Notes under the pieces: model-generated
What the model was told of the DNA's origin: nothing
Database searches by the model: none
The model's input: the letters and a program-made list of their open reading frames with translations, nothing else
In this document: piece by piece, positions 12,081 through 24,283 of the stretch
How positions within the stretch are numbered: position 1 is the stretch's first letter
Layout: each line of letters opens with the position of its first letter
Made by a program: the position numbers and the translations under genes
From: Gloeopeniophorella convolvens
Lineage: Eukaryota; Basidiomycota; Agaricomycetes; Russulales
NCBI GenBank assembly: GCA_022496205.1
Contig: WTXD01000038.1
Location: 1 to 64,000, forward strand
DNA length: 64,000 nt
Direction of reading: 5' to 3'

Positions 12081-13948
12081 GCTGGCGCTCGCACCCGTTC
12101 CCTTGGCCCCTACCATTCTCATCCGACTGAGGACGCGTCACTACTATCACCCGCGGAGATTGGCTAACTGGACGACAGCATGCCAGACTTCCGGACCCAT
12201 GGTAAGCTCAAGGCGGCAATGACCCCAAGTCGTGCTCGCGAAAACCGGGCCTCCGAAGGAACGTAGGCCACGCCGCCTTGATGCGGGTAAACTGACGATG
12301 GACAATAGTAAGCGCGCCCTTAATGTTCCTCTTGCTTCCCTCTGATCTATTTTCTCATATAGCAGCCCTCTCCTATCATCGTCGGCACTAAGTATCAGCC
12401 AAGCTCCCCTACGCACGTCAACTCGACCATCGCTCGCCTGACTAGCGCCCTTGGCGTCAAGTGCATACAGCGATTCATGCTTGCTCAGCGCCGGTTCCTG
12501 AGACGTGGCGTGAGATCGCCTCCTCGTGTAGGTGATGCCTTCGCCGTAGGTCAAGGAATCTTAGACACCGTTGCTCCAGGATCTCGTAAGGCATGCGAAA
12601 CACCAGTACGCCGGGCACATCTTCCCTGAGACTGCGGTCTGTGGTACTAGCTGCTCGACCAGGCTGCTGTGTCATATTCACAGCAGTTCGGCATACTCGC
12701 TAGCGGTCCCACTTGCCCATCCCACCTGTCGTGCTACGCACAACTAGCTATCGACATGATGGGGTGCACGTGCTTGGTCCCCATCGTCGGCCCCATTCTG
12801 AGCTGTACAAGGGCTCTCTCAAGCAGAATGCGCCGCAATCAATGCGTCACGTCTACCGCCAGAGTTCAAACTACCCCCGAATCCGCAGTTCTTACAGGGC
12901 GTCCAGCCTCAAACGACATCGCTCGGATCCAGCCTCGCCTCGCCTCAACGCTTCTTTGATTCCTATGCACGCCTAAGTAATGATCAGGATCTATCGCTCG
13001 AACTGCGCCGTTCGTCAGTCAGGCTATTGGGGACCGGCCGCCCTGGGCGCGCTCGGACGCAACCTCCCGCAGGTGATGCTGCGAAAGAGGTCCCGATGGT
13101 GACATGCTGCATGTATGCGGTGTTTTCCTCTGATCCTGACTCTCTGAAGCTGCACGCCGCCGCTCCTCACAGGTAGGCCCAGGATAGTGCGAGATGCAGA
13201 TGCATGGGTGTAGGTTTCGATCTCTGCAATCGGAACTCGTAACCGTGTATCTACATTAGAGGTCGGCCAGGAAATAAATTGCTATATTTTATTTTTTTCA
13301 TCCAGACAACGGATACACATACGAAGGACCAGCCCGCTAAACTACGAACCGCGCGCAACGCCAGACGAACCAGTGGAATCCAACGTCAGCCTGTACTTCT
13401 TCGCGCACCATCATACGTCGAGAGTTAGGTTCGCCTGTCGTCGTTCGCGCGGCAGCTGCACTGCTGCCGGTGCTGCCGGCATGGCGCCGGTTCCCCGTCC
13501 GCTCTTGGCATGGATGGCCCGGCTGTGGAACAGCAGCAGACGTGACGGAATGCAGTTTTTGGTCGCTGTTCCTTGTAATTCTACCAATACAGTTGTTCGG
13601 AATGTGATCCCTGCTGAGCAGCACATGAGCGTCATGATAGTGCACAATTGACTTCCCATCACGCACCTAGAACACCCTGCCCAGCCCTGACATCTCCGGT
13701 CGAAGCGCCATTCTCAGTACGCCGGTGATCCTATCTGCGAGAGTCTCAGTGAACGCAATGTATGATGCTGCGCAAGATGAGGCTACTGTGCCCAGAGTGA
13801 AAGTAGGAATGGGAAAAGTAGCGTGGTGGAGGGATGTAGGGATGGCACGCCAAGGACACGGTTACATAACTGCTCTGTTCAGGGTGTAGTTGGGGCATGG
13901 GGTCCGGAAAGCCGCCAAGCCCGAGAAGTGCCGCACGGGCTTCTGGTA
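12081..13948. other. Unit 2 tail, no recognisable gene
   Basis: Homologue of the unit 1 tail (about 3900-5620). It is more diverged and has deletions. Short open frames occur but are not conserved in frame between units. Nothing here can be named. Confidence 0.45.
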
Positions 13949-13950
13949 TA

Positions 13951-14627
13951 CTATGGTGTCGTGGGAAATGGTGATCCACCGGGAAGTGGTGATTTTGAAA
14001 GAATGGCATCGCGCACATCAACGGCTGCATGTATTGGCTTGAAACTTTTAGTGAAGAATGGCATAGATATAGTCTATAAGCGTGTAGAGTTTTGTATCGA
14101 TTGGATGGATGGATGAAGCAGTAGAAAATGATCATTGTCAGCTAGCCTTGCTTTCCGTGTATCAAACCTCCAGGAACACAACTTGTAGCGCTCCTGAAAC
14201 CACCAAACTCCCCACATAGCACAAGATATAAGTCTACAACACCTCTGTAAAGTTATAGCCCTGTGAGATGAGAGGAATCTCATAAACAAGAGATCTTCCT
14301 CTCATAGCCTGGCTCACCGTGACACGGAGATTCAGGCTCCGGTCGAATCCTGGTTGCGATTGCATCATGTCATCGGATGGCGCCTATCAGCCGGCAAGCT
14401 CGGCAACCGTGACAGCTTGTGACGCGCTCGATGTTCTCGCTGGGGCTTTGGCCTCGGTTTCGGCTTCATCCTGGCACGCTTGAAACTCGAGAGAAAAAAT
14501 TCAAACTCTGCATACTGATGCACAAGATGTCATAGTATCTGCCTACAAAGTTTAAGACCAAGGGATAACGAGACGAGCGTGATGTCTGGGAAATGGTGAA
14601 TCATCACCATTTCCCATGATACCATAG
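13951..14627. mobile_element. 677-bp TA-flanked inverted-repeat element (Tc1/mariner-like)
   Basis: The left end at 13951 reads CTATGGTGTCGTGGGAAATG and the right end at 14627, read in reverse complement, CTATGGTATCATGGGAAATG. Over 25 bp there are two mismatches. Both ends are flanked by TA (13949-13950 and 14628-14629), the target duplication of Tc1/mariner elements. Near both ends the core GGGAAATGGTGA is repeated, forming a hairpin on the right side. There is no transposase frame, so it is non-autonomous. The corresponding places in units 1 (about 5617) and 3 (about 24190) lack it, so it arrived after the units duplicated. Confidence 0.75.
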
Positions 14628-15261
14628 TACCTTGAGGCACAGCAGATGGAGGAGACTCAAGCGCTTACCGGCACCAGGTATGTCCTAACCTCAGCACATT
14701 GGCACGGCGGCCGACCCACACTGAGCCATGCCTTGGGCTCCTGCGCGTCAAGAAGTTGCATGGTACATGCAGCATCGAGGCCGGGAAACTGCGTCGACTG
14801 GTCACTGTTGGCAGCGAGGAGAAGTAGCGAGGGGCGCTTGCGGCTCGGGCTCTGACGGAAGCGGAAGCGTACGTAAGCTCCTGCGCCCGTTTGTTCGCAC
14901 CACTCTTGGTGGCCTTTGGCCCGCGCGCTCGATCGTCCGGCCAATTTAAGTAACATTTGTAGCTTCCTGGCAGAGCGCGCCTCGCGATTCATACATATCA
15001 CCCATCCCTCGCGATCGTGAGTAAGCAAGTCCTACCCATCGACACAGCTGGCCATGTCCGCCGACTCTAGGCGAGCAAAGTGTACGGCCAGTTCGGCCTC
15101 GGTAGCATGGTCGCACCATCATGAAGAGAGGTGGATTTGCCTCCAGCACTCACACCCTGCTTCCGATCCACCTCATTCACGCGGTCTCTGGGCCTTCAAG
15201 ACTGCCGCACGCCGGTGCACGTCGATACTAAATCTCGCGAAGCCGCTCACGCTGACACGCA

Positions 15262-17190
15262 TGAACAATGTCCGTCCCCCCGAACAACCCCTTCACATTT
15301 CACCAAGCTAGTGGGGCTTGGGGCCATATCATCCACGCTCTCCCTCAGCGGGGCCTTTGTCGCCCTCCTGGCCCTGGATGCAGTATACCAAGAGCAGCTG
15401 GCGACACGTGCCTCCCGGGAACGCGCTGCGATTGATGGACAGACGATGGCTGTTTGCCTCTGACTGTCGTTCAGGGCACGGTGAGGGTCACTTCTATTCT
15501 TCTGGCTTCTTCCTGACAGTGCTATAGGAGATACGATCTACATGACTGTGCTGGGACAACGTAGCTCTTCCTGAACACTTGGAAGGCCTCCGCAGATTTT
15601 CTGGACAAAACGTCGTCGATTTACATGGACAGGCCTCATTTCATTGTGGTGAGGGAGTTTGTCGAGCGCAGATTGGCGGCGGCGTTGGCGTGATGGACCG
15701 ATCTGTGAGTTTGCATTAGGTATGCACCCCCAGAGGTTCTGATGCAGAATCCGACTTTCCAGGTGGCGGCGCACGCGCAGAGCCGTGCAGGATAGCCTAG
15801 GCAAGAACGACGCCAAAAATTATAACCATATCCAGGAACCAGACGCTATCTTCCTTGCTCACCGCGTGCTCGCCAACCCGATTGACGCGGGCAAGCACAT
15901 GCGCCGCACCTCCATTGATAGTCACACCTGTCATATACGACCTGCCACCCATCGAGGTAGACGATGACCCCAGCGCCGTCAAGATTAACAAGCATAATGG
16001 TCGAGCGATGGCGGTAATGCAGCTGGGAGCATATTGGGTGGAGTTCTTCCCGTGGCTCCAGCACGTTCCGAGCAGGTCTGCGTCGATTGGCCAAGACCGA
16101 TCTCAGCATGCTGATGGCCCCTCGTCGCTCATCAGGTTCGCGAAATGGAAACGAACAGCGGAGCAATATCGCCAGGAAGCCAACGCAATATCCCACAGAT
16201 TGTTTAGCAAAGTCCAAAACGACATGGTTGGTCCAGTTATCGAGACGACAGATCCTTCCTGATTTCTCATTCGCTTCCTCTCAACTGGTAGGAAAATGAA
16301 ATCGACCAGCCAAGCATGAGCGTGACGCTGATCTAAGGAGCAAAAGTATCTTGGTCTTTCGGACATGGAGACCGTCTGGACTCCTGATGATATGTTGTGA
16401 GTGCACTATATTCATCCCCTTGACAGCGCGTCATTCACCTTTCCACGCAACTCAGTAGCGTGGCTTCCGAAACAATGGCAGGCAGCCTAATGCGGTGGCA
16501 CGCTGCCATGTTGACATACCCCGAGACCCAGGTCCGCGCCCAAGAAGAGCTTGGTGCCGTCGTGGGCCGCGACCACCTCCCATCCTTCGCCGACCTCACA
16601 CACCTTCCCTACACCCACGCAATGGTCAAGGAGGCACCCCGTTGGCGTCTGTCCGTCCGTCTCGGCGTACCACGTGTCCGTCTCGGACGACTGGTACGAG
16701 GGCGTGTTCATCCCGCATGACACGCTCGTCATCCCGAGCGTCTGGCAATGCAACCACGACCCGGCGCTGTACGGCGCAGATGCTGCGCACGTCAACCCTG
16801 TGCGTTTCCTGAAAAAGGCGAGCGGGCTCGTGCCTGGGTCGGCAGACGCGCGCGAGGATGGGCACATGGCTTATGGATACGGCCGACGGGCCTGCGTGGA
16901 CAAGTACGTGGCGAACAATTCGCCGTTCGTCAACATGGCAACGCTGCTGTGGGCGACGAGGCTCGAGTCCAAGAGGGATATAGAGGAGGACGAAGCGCCT
17001 GCGAACGTCGACAATTTGGTTGGTGACTCGCTGGTCAAGTACGTGGACTGTCTTCGTTCTTTTTAGCCGTTCTTCGTGGACTAACGCGTTGTGAGCGCAG
17101 CTGCCCTATTCCGTTTTCGTGTCTTGTCGCGTCACGCTCCCCGGAGGCAGCAACCATGCTTGTCGAAGCGCGGCGGCTGCAGCGTTGATA
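15262..17190 (+). pseudogene. Cytochrome P450 relic 2
   Basis: Fuller but broken P450. Pieces in order are an N-terminal membrane-anchor-like segment (SLSGAFVALLALDAVY), a degraded proline hinge, the segment INKHNGRA with GAYWVEFFPWLQHVPSR, a helix-I-side segment ETMAGSLMRWHAAMLTYPET, the K-helix ExxR in MVKEAPRWR, the NHDPALYGADAAHVNP block, and the haem loop YGYGRRACVDKYVANN. The loop keeps the cysteine but has Asp where P450s have Gly. Exons lie in different frames, with stops and small indels beyond what introns explain. Its parent would have been an endoplasmic-reticulum monooxygenase of unknown substrate. Confidence 0.8.
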
Positions 17191-17777
17191 CCTGCGAGTT
17201 GTATGTCTACCGTCTAAATACAAAACTCGAACCTCTTTAATGTTGGCTCCCCGTGTGACTCTGCCCGATATGCCTCAAACGGTTCACGCAGACGAAGACG
17301 TCACGATCACCTATCCTGGTTCGAATGCCTCGAGGACGCGAAAGCGAGCAGGGATTCCAATGTAATGTCTTTTGCGGGAGCCGTCACCAGCGAAAACGAT
17401 CGCACTGGCGGTACGCCATTCTCCACGACCACGTCTGCCCAGAGCCCCGAAGAATAAAGAAGAGACAAGTGTGCATTCTGACCTCGACTCAACGAGCTAC
17501 AATCACTCAGACATGGAAGGTATTGTAAAGATTCACAGTACGAATCAAGAGGCACCGATCTTAGTCTGATCGTACACCGCGGCCAGGATACTGTATGTAC
17601 ATACTCCGGAGGACAATTGACAGAAGCACTACACCACCGGATCCATGAAGAACAAGCATACACTGAAATTTCCGTGCGGAAGCTCGGTCTGCGATTTGAG
17701 CTGAAGGAGCGAAACGTTAGCGCCTACAATGGTGGTAGAACAGAAATTTACGTGCCTCTGATTGGGAAGTGACTTAT
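17191..17777. other. Intergenic DNA between P450 relic 2 and CHAT-C
   Basis: Homologous to 6991-7553. It contains the unit boundary near 17535 and the intact counterpart of the site where a retroposon inserted in unit 3 (near 17390). No gene is seen. Confidence 0.4.
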
Positions 17778-20700
17778 TTACGCTCCGTAGTGAACAAAGT
17801 TCACCCATCGCTCCGTCGTCATTCCCTTCTTCAACCTCAGCTTCTGCACCGCGAACTGAAGCGCTTTCGCAGATCTCTCCGCGATGGGAACACTGGCATC
17901 CCAGCGCGGAGACAGCAGCCTGCCATAGAAGTATCTCGCCATGTCCTTCCCGTCTAGGTCTGCCATCTCCCACATCGTCCCGACCACACTGCGGAAGCCG
18001 CAGTATTGCATCGCCGCCGCGAGGTGCAACATCTCGTCCGGGTCCTTTGTATCTGCGAGTTCGGCGGTATGGCAGGCGGAGAGGAATGCCAGCTCGGCGT
18101 TGGGGGCTCGGGACCGTATGATGTCGAGGAGTGTAAGGCGCTCACTGCCGTGCAGCTTGAACGACGCGTCGAATGGCTTCTCTTCCTCAAGCAGGCCGTG
18201 GCACGCGAAATGGACCATGTTGTGCTCCTTGAGGCCTTCGGTGACCGATTCTCGGGTCGCATCACTGGAGAGGAGCTTCGACACTAGAATTCCTGGCACA
18301 GACTCGATTGACGCGATCTCCTTAGAGACGCCCTCGAGAGACGGGTCGTCAGGCTGGGCTACGATCAGAAGCGATGGATCTGGGGGGGAGCGGCCTAAAG
18401 TGCGCGTGCGAGAATCGATGAGCGCGCTGAGTGTCGGGGTGTATGAGCAGACATAGATGTCTGAGAAATAGCGTTCAGGGGAATCAGACTCCGGATCCGA
18501 CGGGATGGGGCCCATCGCATGGAGAGGGAGAGAGCACAGGACTGAGGTCGGATACAGCCACACCCGGGACCGCCTTGGGACACCGAGCGTGTCAAGTCTG
18601 TCGATGACCTGACGACCGATGAGTAGGTAAAGTTCATAGAGAACGAAGCGTAGTGCTTGTTCATACTCGTCCGAGTCCAAGCCATCTTTTGAGCCGCGCG
18701 CCTTGGAAAGAGAGGATGATAGAGCGTTCGCGCGTTGATAAAAATCATCTCCGAGGCGGATGTGGGTCAGGGGTGTGCCGTGAACGATGATGAGAATGTC
18801 GGAGCGCCATTCGCTGTGATTGATGATGACGACAGGTCCGCTGGACGCTGCTCTTTGCAGACTGTGGAATGGCGCCGCTGCGAGGAAGTGCTCGAAGCCT
18901 GGGAGGGCCCGGATCTGCGAAATGACTGCCTTCCGCTCCCTCAACAACCGCCGCTGCTCCTCAAAGACCCGCCCGAACACGTCCTCCTCGAAAGTTCTGA
19001 TTGGATTCCTTGATGAACCCGCGACGAAAGAGGAGCCCCGGTGTAGGGCGCTGGATTCTGTGGTGATGGATTCAAGATCGTGGGTGATGGAGACGTACTT
19101 GTCGGCCAAGTCAGGGTTGACCGCACGGAGCTGACCCACAGGAGCGCGAAACCCCCGCATCATGGACCAAAGAAGAGACCTCCCATGGTCTAGGATCTCG
19201 ACGGCGGCCTGCAGCTGGTCCTTCTCTATTTGATAGGATGCGAAGTCCAACGACGTTCGAGTGCCAAAGGCACCTAGGGCGCTTCCGCGCTTGAAGTAAG
19301 CGTGCTGCGCTTGGAGGTTGGGTCCCGATTCTACGACGCGTTGCATGGCAAGAATTGCGTCCTCGTATGCGCGCGATGCAGAAGGGTGACTGTTCTCTCG
19401 CGCGACCCGTGCCCACAGGTCAATACTGCCCGATCTCCATGCATCACCGGGGCGATAACTTTTGCAGGTGGCTTCGTACATCGAAAGAGATTCCTCCAAG
19501 TCTTCTCGGCGACGGAGCAGCAGGAACCGTCGACGGAAAAGACTTGAAAGGTAACTTTGAGGAAACTGAGGATTGCCCCGAGTGAACGGGTGACCGCGTG
19601 GAACGGCATCTTGCAAGTAGTACTTCAAGAATTGGATGCACAGATCCAGATCTTCGACGCTTCCCCACGAGCCGAGGGCACATACAGATTCCACAAGCGA
19701 GCGCATGACCCGGTCCCATTCGTCGGGTGTGCCAGTTTGGATCAGCGCTTCGAACCCGAGTTTGATCTGCCGCACATTCCTTCGATGAACGTCCAAATCG
19801 GGCATGGGATCCTCGGAGGGTGCACCTGCAAATCACGTGAGTGAGCTCATCGGATCGACCAGATGTGCAAACTAGCGATGTACCTGTGGCTGAGTTGAAA
19901 GCCCCTCTGGTCGTGTACGAACGGGCCAGGTCTTCCAAGCGCAGTTCAGATGCGATGGTTGATCCGGATCCCAACTCTGATACTCTGTGCAGCTCCTCCA
20001 GACAACGCTGTGCTTCTTCCAGACTTCCCTCGTCCCCAAATTCTCCGTGGCGTTGCAGCAATGCACCCGCTATGCGGCGAAGATGTGCAGTGTCGGAGGG
20101 AGTCTGTACCGGTCTCTCCCGAAGGAAAGTCCGATCCCAGGAGAGCCACGCCTCTCCTAGATCTAACGACATGCCCGGGAGAAGATCATTCAAGTGATGT
20201 GATGCAAGAGGACGCAAAACACTCTCTGAAGGCAGGAAAGGGAGGCTACCTCCCACCAACGCTGCGATCTCCACGTGATCGTCGTCACTTGGAAGAATAA
20301 ACTCGTTGAGCATCAAAGCCAGCATCATGGATAGCTGCGGGCGATATGCGAGCTGACAAACGCCAAGGAACATGCGAAGGTGACTGGCAACTTGCTCAGC
20401 GTGGTTTGACCAGCCATCATGTCTCCCCACTCGACACACCCAAAGGACCAGCGTTTCGAGGAAATCGACGAGATCTGCATCTACCCGCGCGTCCACTGGA
20501 TGGGACGGAAGTAAGCTGGCAGAGATTGTGACCAACTCGTCGAGGTATACTCCTCCGTTGGCAATGTTCGAACGAATCTTCCACTGAACGAGCAATGCAA
20601 AGTTCCTCGACAATTGAGAGCGCCGCAGCCCTATTTGCTCGGGTATGCGGATGCGCAGAAGCTGACGGTAGTACGTGAATGCTGCATCCAGGTCAAAGAG

Positions 20701-21173
20701 CTGATGGGTGTGATAGAAGCGCCTTTCGAGTGCGTATGAAAGGCAAAAGAACGCAGAAATGATGAAGGGGGACTCCTGCTCTGGGTAAGGCATCGTGAAG
20801 GGAAGAAGGATGGCCTTGGTGCAGCATGGAAGAATGACTTGCTCAATGAGCCAAACAGCATCTTCGTGTGAGAGATTCGGCGCCAGGTTTATCGAACCGT
20901 TTACAAACATAGCATTGAGGACAAAACTGAGCAGTATGTGCTTCCAAGGGAGCGTGGAGAGCAGTCTCTCGCCATCGGCAAACCAGTCGTTGTCGACTGG
21001 CTTGTTGTCACCTGCTCCGGAGATGAGCATCCCTCATGGTTGCAGAGTGACACGAGCGGGAGATGAGCAACTCGTAGTTGGGACGCACGGTGAAAACGAT
21101 CCTGAGTCTCGATCCATTCGTTATAAGCTCGAAAGCGCGCTTGTTCTAGACATCTGGCGCTCAGCAACTCCAC
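17778..21173 (-). CDS. TPR-CHAT protein C (start codon altered)
   Basis: Third TPR-CHAT copy. The model by homology is exon 21089-21173, intron 21012-21088 (77 nt), exon 19884-21011, intron 19826-19883 (58 nt), exon 17778-19825. The frame is open throughout. The CHAT domain keeps MVHFACHG and AFLSACHTAE. The codon aligned with the ATG of A, B, D and E is GTG here (21171-21173), and the next in-frame ATG lies well inside the protein. Either a further 5' exon is used (a candidate ATG lies in MDGDSSNAIR about 110 bp upstream), or translation starts at a weak codon, or the copy is silenced. Relative to B it has a small insertion in the middle of exon 4 (RGSALGAFGTRTS). Its neighbour upstream is VPS68 relic 3. 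Confidence 0.75.
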
Positions 21174-21929
21174 GACCACAGAAATATTTTGGACGAACGC
21201 GCACCTGAGAGCGGCATCCAAGAAATTTGACTTGGGCTCGTGTGAAGCCGATATGCCGGTACCCGTATCGCGTTGCTCGAGTCGCCGTCCATACTTGTAC
21301 GACTGTATCCTTCGGAGATATTGTGAAAGCGGCTGCCGCGGGCTTGGGGGTGAATTGGTGCAGGAGAGGCCAAGGGAGGGAGGCGTGCAAGAGACACTGG
21401 GCTGGCAGCAAAGCAGCGTGCCGCGTGCGTAAGGCTGGGCAGGGCTATCAACACAGGGATGCTACTTAAAACCGCACGATAATGGCGTGAGGACTGTAAT
21501 ACTTGCCAACCTGAGTGCCCGTATTAGTGGTCCTGGGGCAAATCACAGCCATTCAAGTGCATTGGGACGCCGGTGAATGAGATATGAACGGCGGCGGCGG
21601 TGCTTCGAGTATTCGAAGTTTCTCTTGCAGTGATGAGGACGCCGCATGTCAAGCTCGAGGCAAGCTGGATGAGCGGTGCAGCACAAGGGACAATCTCCCA
21701 CCGCAGGCGAGGAAGTACATCCTCTGAGAGCGCCAGAGTATCATGGACACAGCTTTGGAGGTAAGCTCAGGCGCACACTTTGGTGAAGGCGAAGGCAGTT
21801 CGGAACTGGACTGGCAGGTGATTCAGCTTCCCACGCTCCGCTGCTGTGTTCCTCGCCTCGCGCGACCGCGCTGTTCCACACAATGACGACAACGATGTCG
21901 CCATCGACGCCCACGACGACCAGCTCGCC

Positions 21930-22470
21930 ATGTCGCGCTCCCTCAGTCCAACTACGACCCGCGCAGGGTCTGCTCGAATCCGTTCCCGTTCCTCAACAAC
22001 ACCACCCTGGGCAAGCACCGCGGCACCGCAGGCGCCTACCTCGCCGGCGGCCTTGTAAGCTCCCCTCCCGCTCCCCCTCCCCTTCACCTCACCACCCCGC
22101 TCACTCCTCTGCGCGCGGTTCTCACTCGGTCTGTGGACCTTTCTCCATTTCGCGATTCTCTCCGCGCACGCCCACCCGCCATACGGCGAGCCAGACTACC
22201 CCGTGCCCGCTCACGCCAGCTTCGTCGACCGGGTGCCACCGCTGCGTGCGCTGCTCGGCATGCAAATCCGATTAACAAATACTACGTGTCGGTCGGTGCG
22301 CTTGCTGGTAGCGCTGGTGTGGTGTCGTGCGCAGGTCTGTTCTCGCTTGCCCAGTCGTGCGTAGTTCTTTCGATCCCACCTCTCGTCCGCCCTACCCTTC
22401 TCCTTCTCTGCGAAAGCCTTCTGACTCTGGCTCTGCACATGCTAGTGTAGCTCAAGATGTATCCTGCGGT
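21930..22470 (+). pseudogene. VPS68/UPF0220 relic 3
   Basis: Third VPS68 relic, head to head with CHAT-C. The ATG survives, but a rearranged stretch just after it shifts the frame. Downstream the YDPRRVC-equivalent codons, the GGL end of exon 1 with its GTAAG donor and parts of exon 2 (PYGEPDYPVP) are readable. It is truncated after LLGM like relics 1 and 4. Confidence 0.8.
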
Positions 22471-24275
22471 GCTGGCACTGGCATGCGTGTCCCTTGGTCC
22501 TTACCGCCCCCGTTCGGCTGAGGGCATCTTGTTGTCGTCATTGGAGGGGATCGGTCAACCGTGCGAAGGCCCTACCGGTCCTCCGGACCTATGGAAAATT
22601 CGAGGCAGCGATAACTTCGAGATTTCGTATGTGAGAATCCGGTCCTACAAAGTAATGGAGGCCATCGACGCTCCCTTGATGCGGTGGCCGAATCGAGGAT
22701 GGACAATGGTAAGCGTGCCCTTGGTGTATGCCCTTGTCCTCCCTCTGAGTTCCTCATCATCGTTAGCGCCACCAACCAAGTACCCGTACCCACATCACGC
22801 CTGCCCATCGACCTCTTGTCGTGCTCTGAGGCTACTTAACTCGGCCATCGCTTGCTTGGCTGGCGCATGCGGCGTCAAGTGCATGCCGTGACGCACGCCG
22901 CGCACAGCGCTGATCCTTGAGGCGCAGCGTGAGTCCATCGCCTCTTCATTTAGGTGATAATCTGACCATAGGTCAAGGAATCATCGCGCCATCTTTTCAG
23001 AATCCTAGGTGTGCGAAACGCCGGTGTGCCGGGCACATCCTCCCTGATGCTGTGGTCTGTGGTACTAGCTACTCGACCCATGTCCCTTGCAACTTGGCGT
23101 GCTTGCTAGCGGCCCTATCTTCCCATTATGACTGCCAGGTCTCCCACAGCTAGCTATCCGCATCATGGGGCGCATATGCTTCGTTCTCATTGTAGGCTCC
23201 GTTCTGGGCTACTTGAGGACTCTTTCAAGTCGACCGCGCGACCAATGCGTCACGTCTGCCGCCGGAGTTCAAGTTACCAGTATCCCCGGATCCGCACTTC
23301 CCACGGCGCGTCCAACCGTCAGATGCAGATGTAAGTATGGTGGACGTCTCGATCTCTATAACCGGGATTGTAGTCATGTATCTGCATTAGAGGATGATCG
23401 GGTAATTATACTGTTGTATCATCTCATCAACAGACTACAGGCGTGCATGCAAAGGGTCAGCTCGCTGAATGCTAAGTGTGCGGAACGCCAGACGAGCCAA
23501 CCAGATCCAACGTCAACCTGTACCTCTTCACGCACCACCATACACTGGCATCTTCCGGGGGGCGAGGGACCAACATAGCAGCCTGGTGACACTAGGCGCC
23601 GCCGAACGCGCTCGCACAGGCCGACAGACCAGTCTATTTCTCGGACCCTGGGGCTCGTTCTGCGGTAACGAGAGCCGCTGACGTTGTGCGCGGGGCGAGA
23701 TGCCAGCCCGATGCGGCGTGGTGTGACTTTCAGCGTCCGCCTGTCCGTTGAGGCGTTGGTGGCTCGTCCGTTCCTGGTATGGGTGGCCTGGCCGCGGAAC
23801 AGCGGAAGACGTGGTGAAATACAGTAATTGGTCGCGGTCCTTTCCTTGCAAGTTTGCAAATACAGTTTCTAAGCAGTGCGCAAACGCTGTGGTGGTGCGT
23901 ATTACGCACCTAGAACACCCTTCTCAGTCATGACATCTCCGATCGGGGCACCTTTGTCGGTATGCCGGGGGTCCTATCTGCGGGGGTGCCAGTGAACGCC
24001 GCGTGTGATGCTGCGCAAGACGAGACTGCTTGCGCCCAGAGTGAAAGAAGCAGTGACGGGAGAGGCACTGTAGTGGAGGGATGTAATGGTGGCACGCCAA
24101 GGAGATGTTCGATCAGCTATTGTAGTAGGGATGTATTGGGAACGTGAATCCAGGGAAGCCGCAAAGGCAGAGAAGCGCTGCACGGGCTTCGCAGCCAGGC
24201 GCAGAAGATGTATGGAAGAACCTCACAGGGCGGCGGGGAAAGAGATGGCACTCAAGCGGCCTGCCAGACCGGTGA
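22471..24275. other. Unit 3 tail, no recognisable gene
   Basis: Homologous to 3871-5740. The same scraps are found (GGDNFE, AACGCCAGACGAGCC). No conserved reading frame can be named. Confidence 0.45.
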
Positions 24276-24283
24276 CCGGTGAC

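Noticed and set aside
14280..14360. tRNA-like box (GGTCGAATCC) inside the TA-flanked element
   Set aside because: The T-loop lacks one base of the canonical form and no cloverleaf could be drawn.
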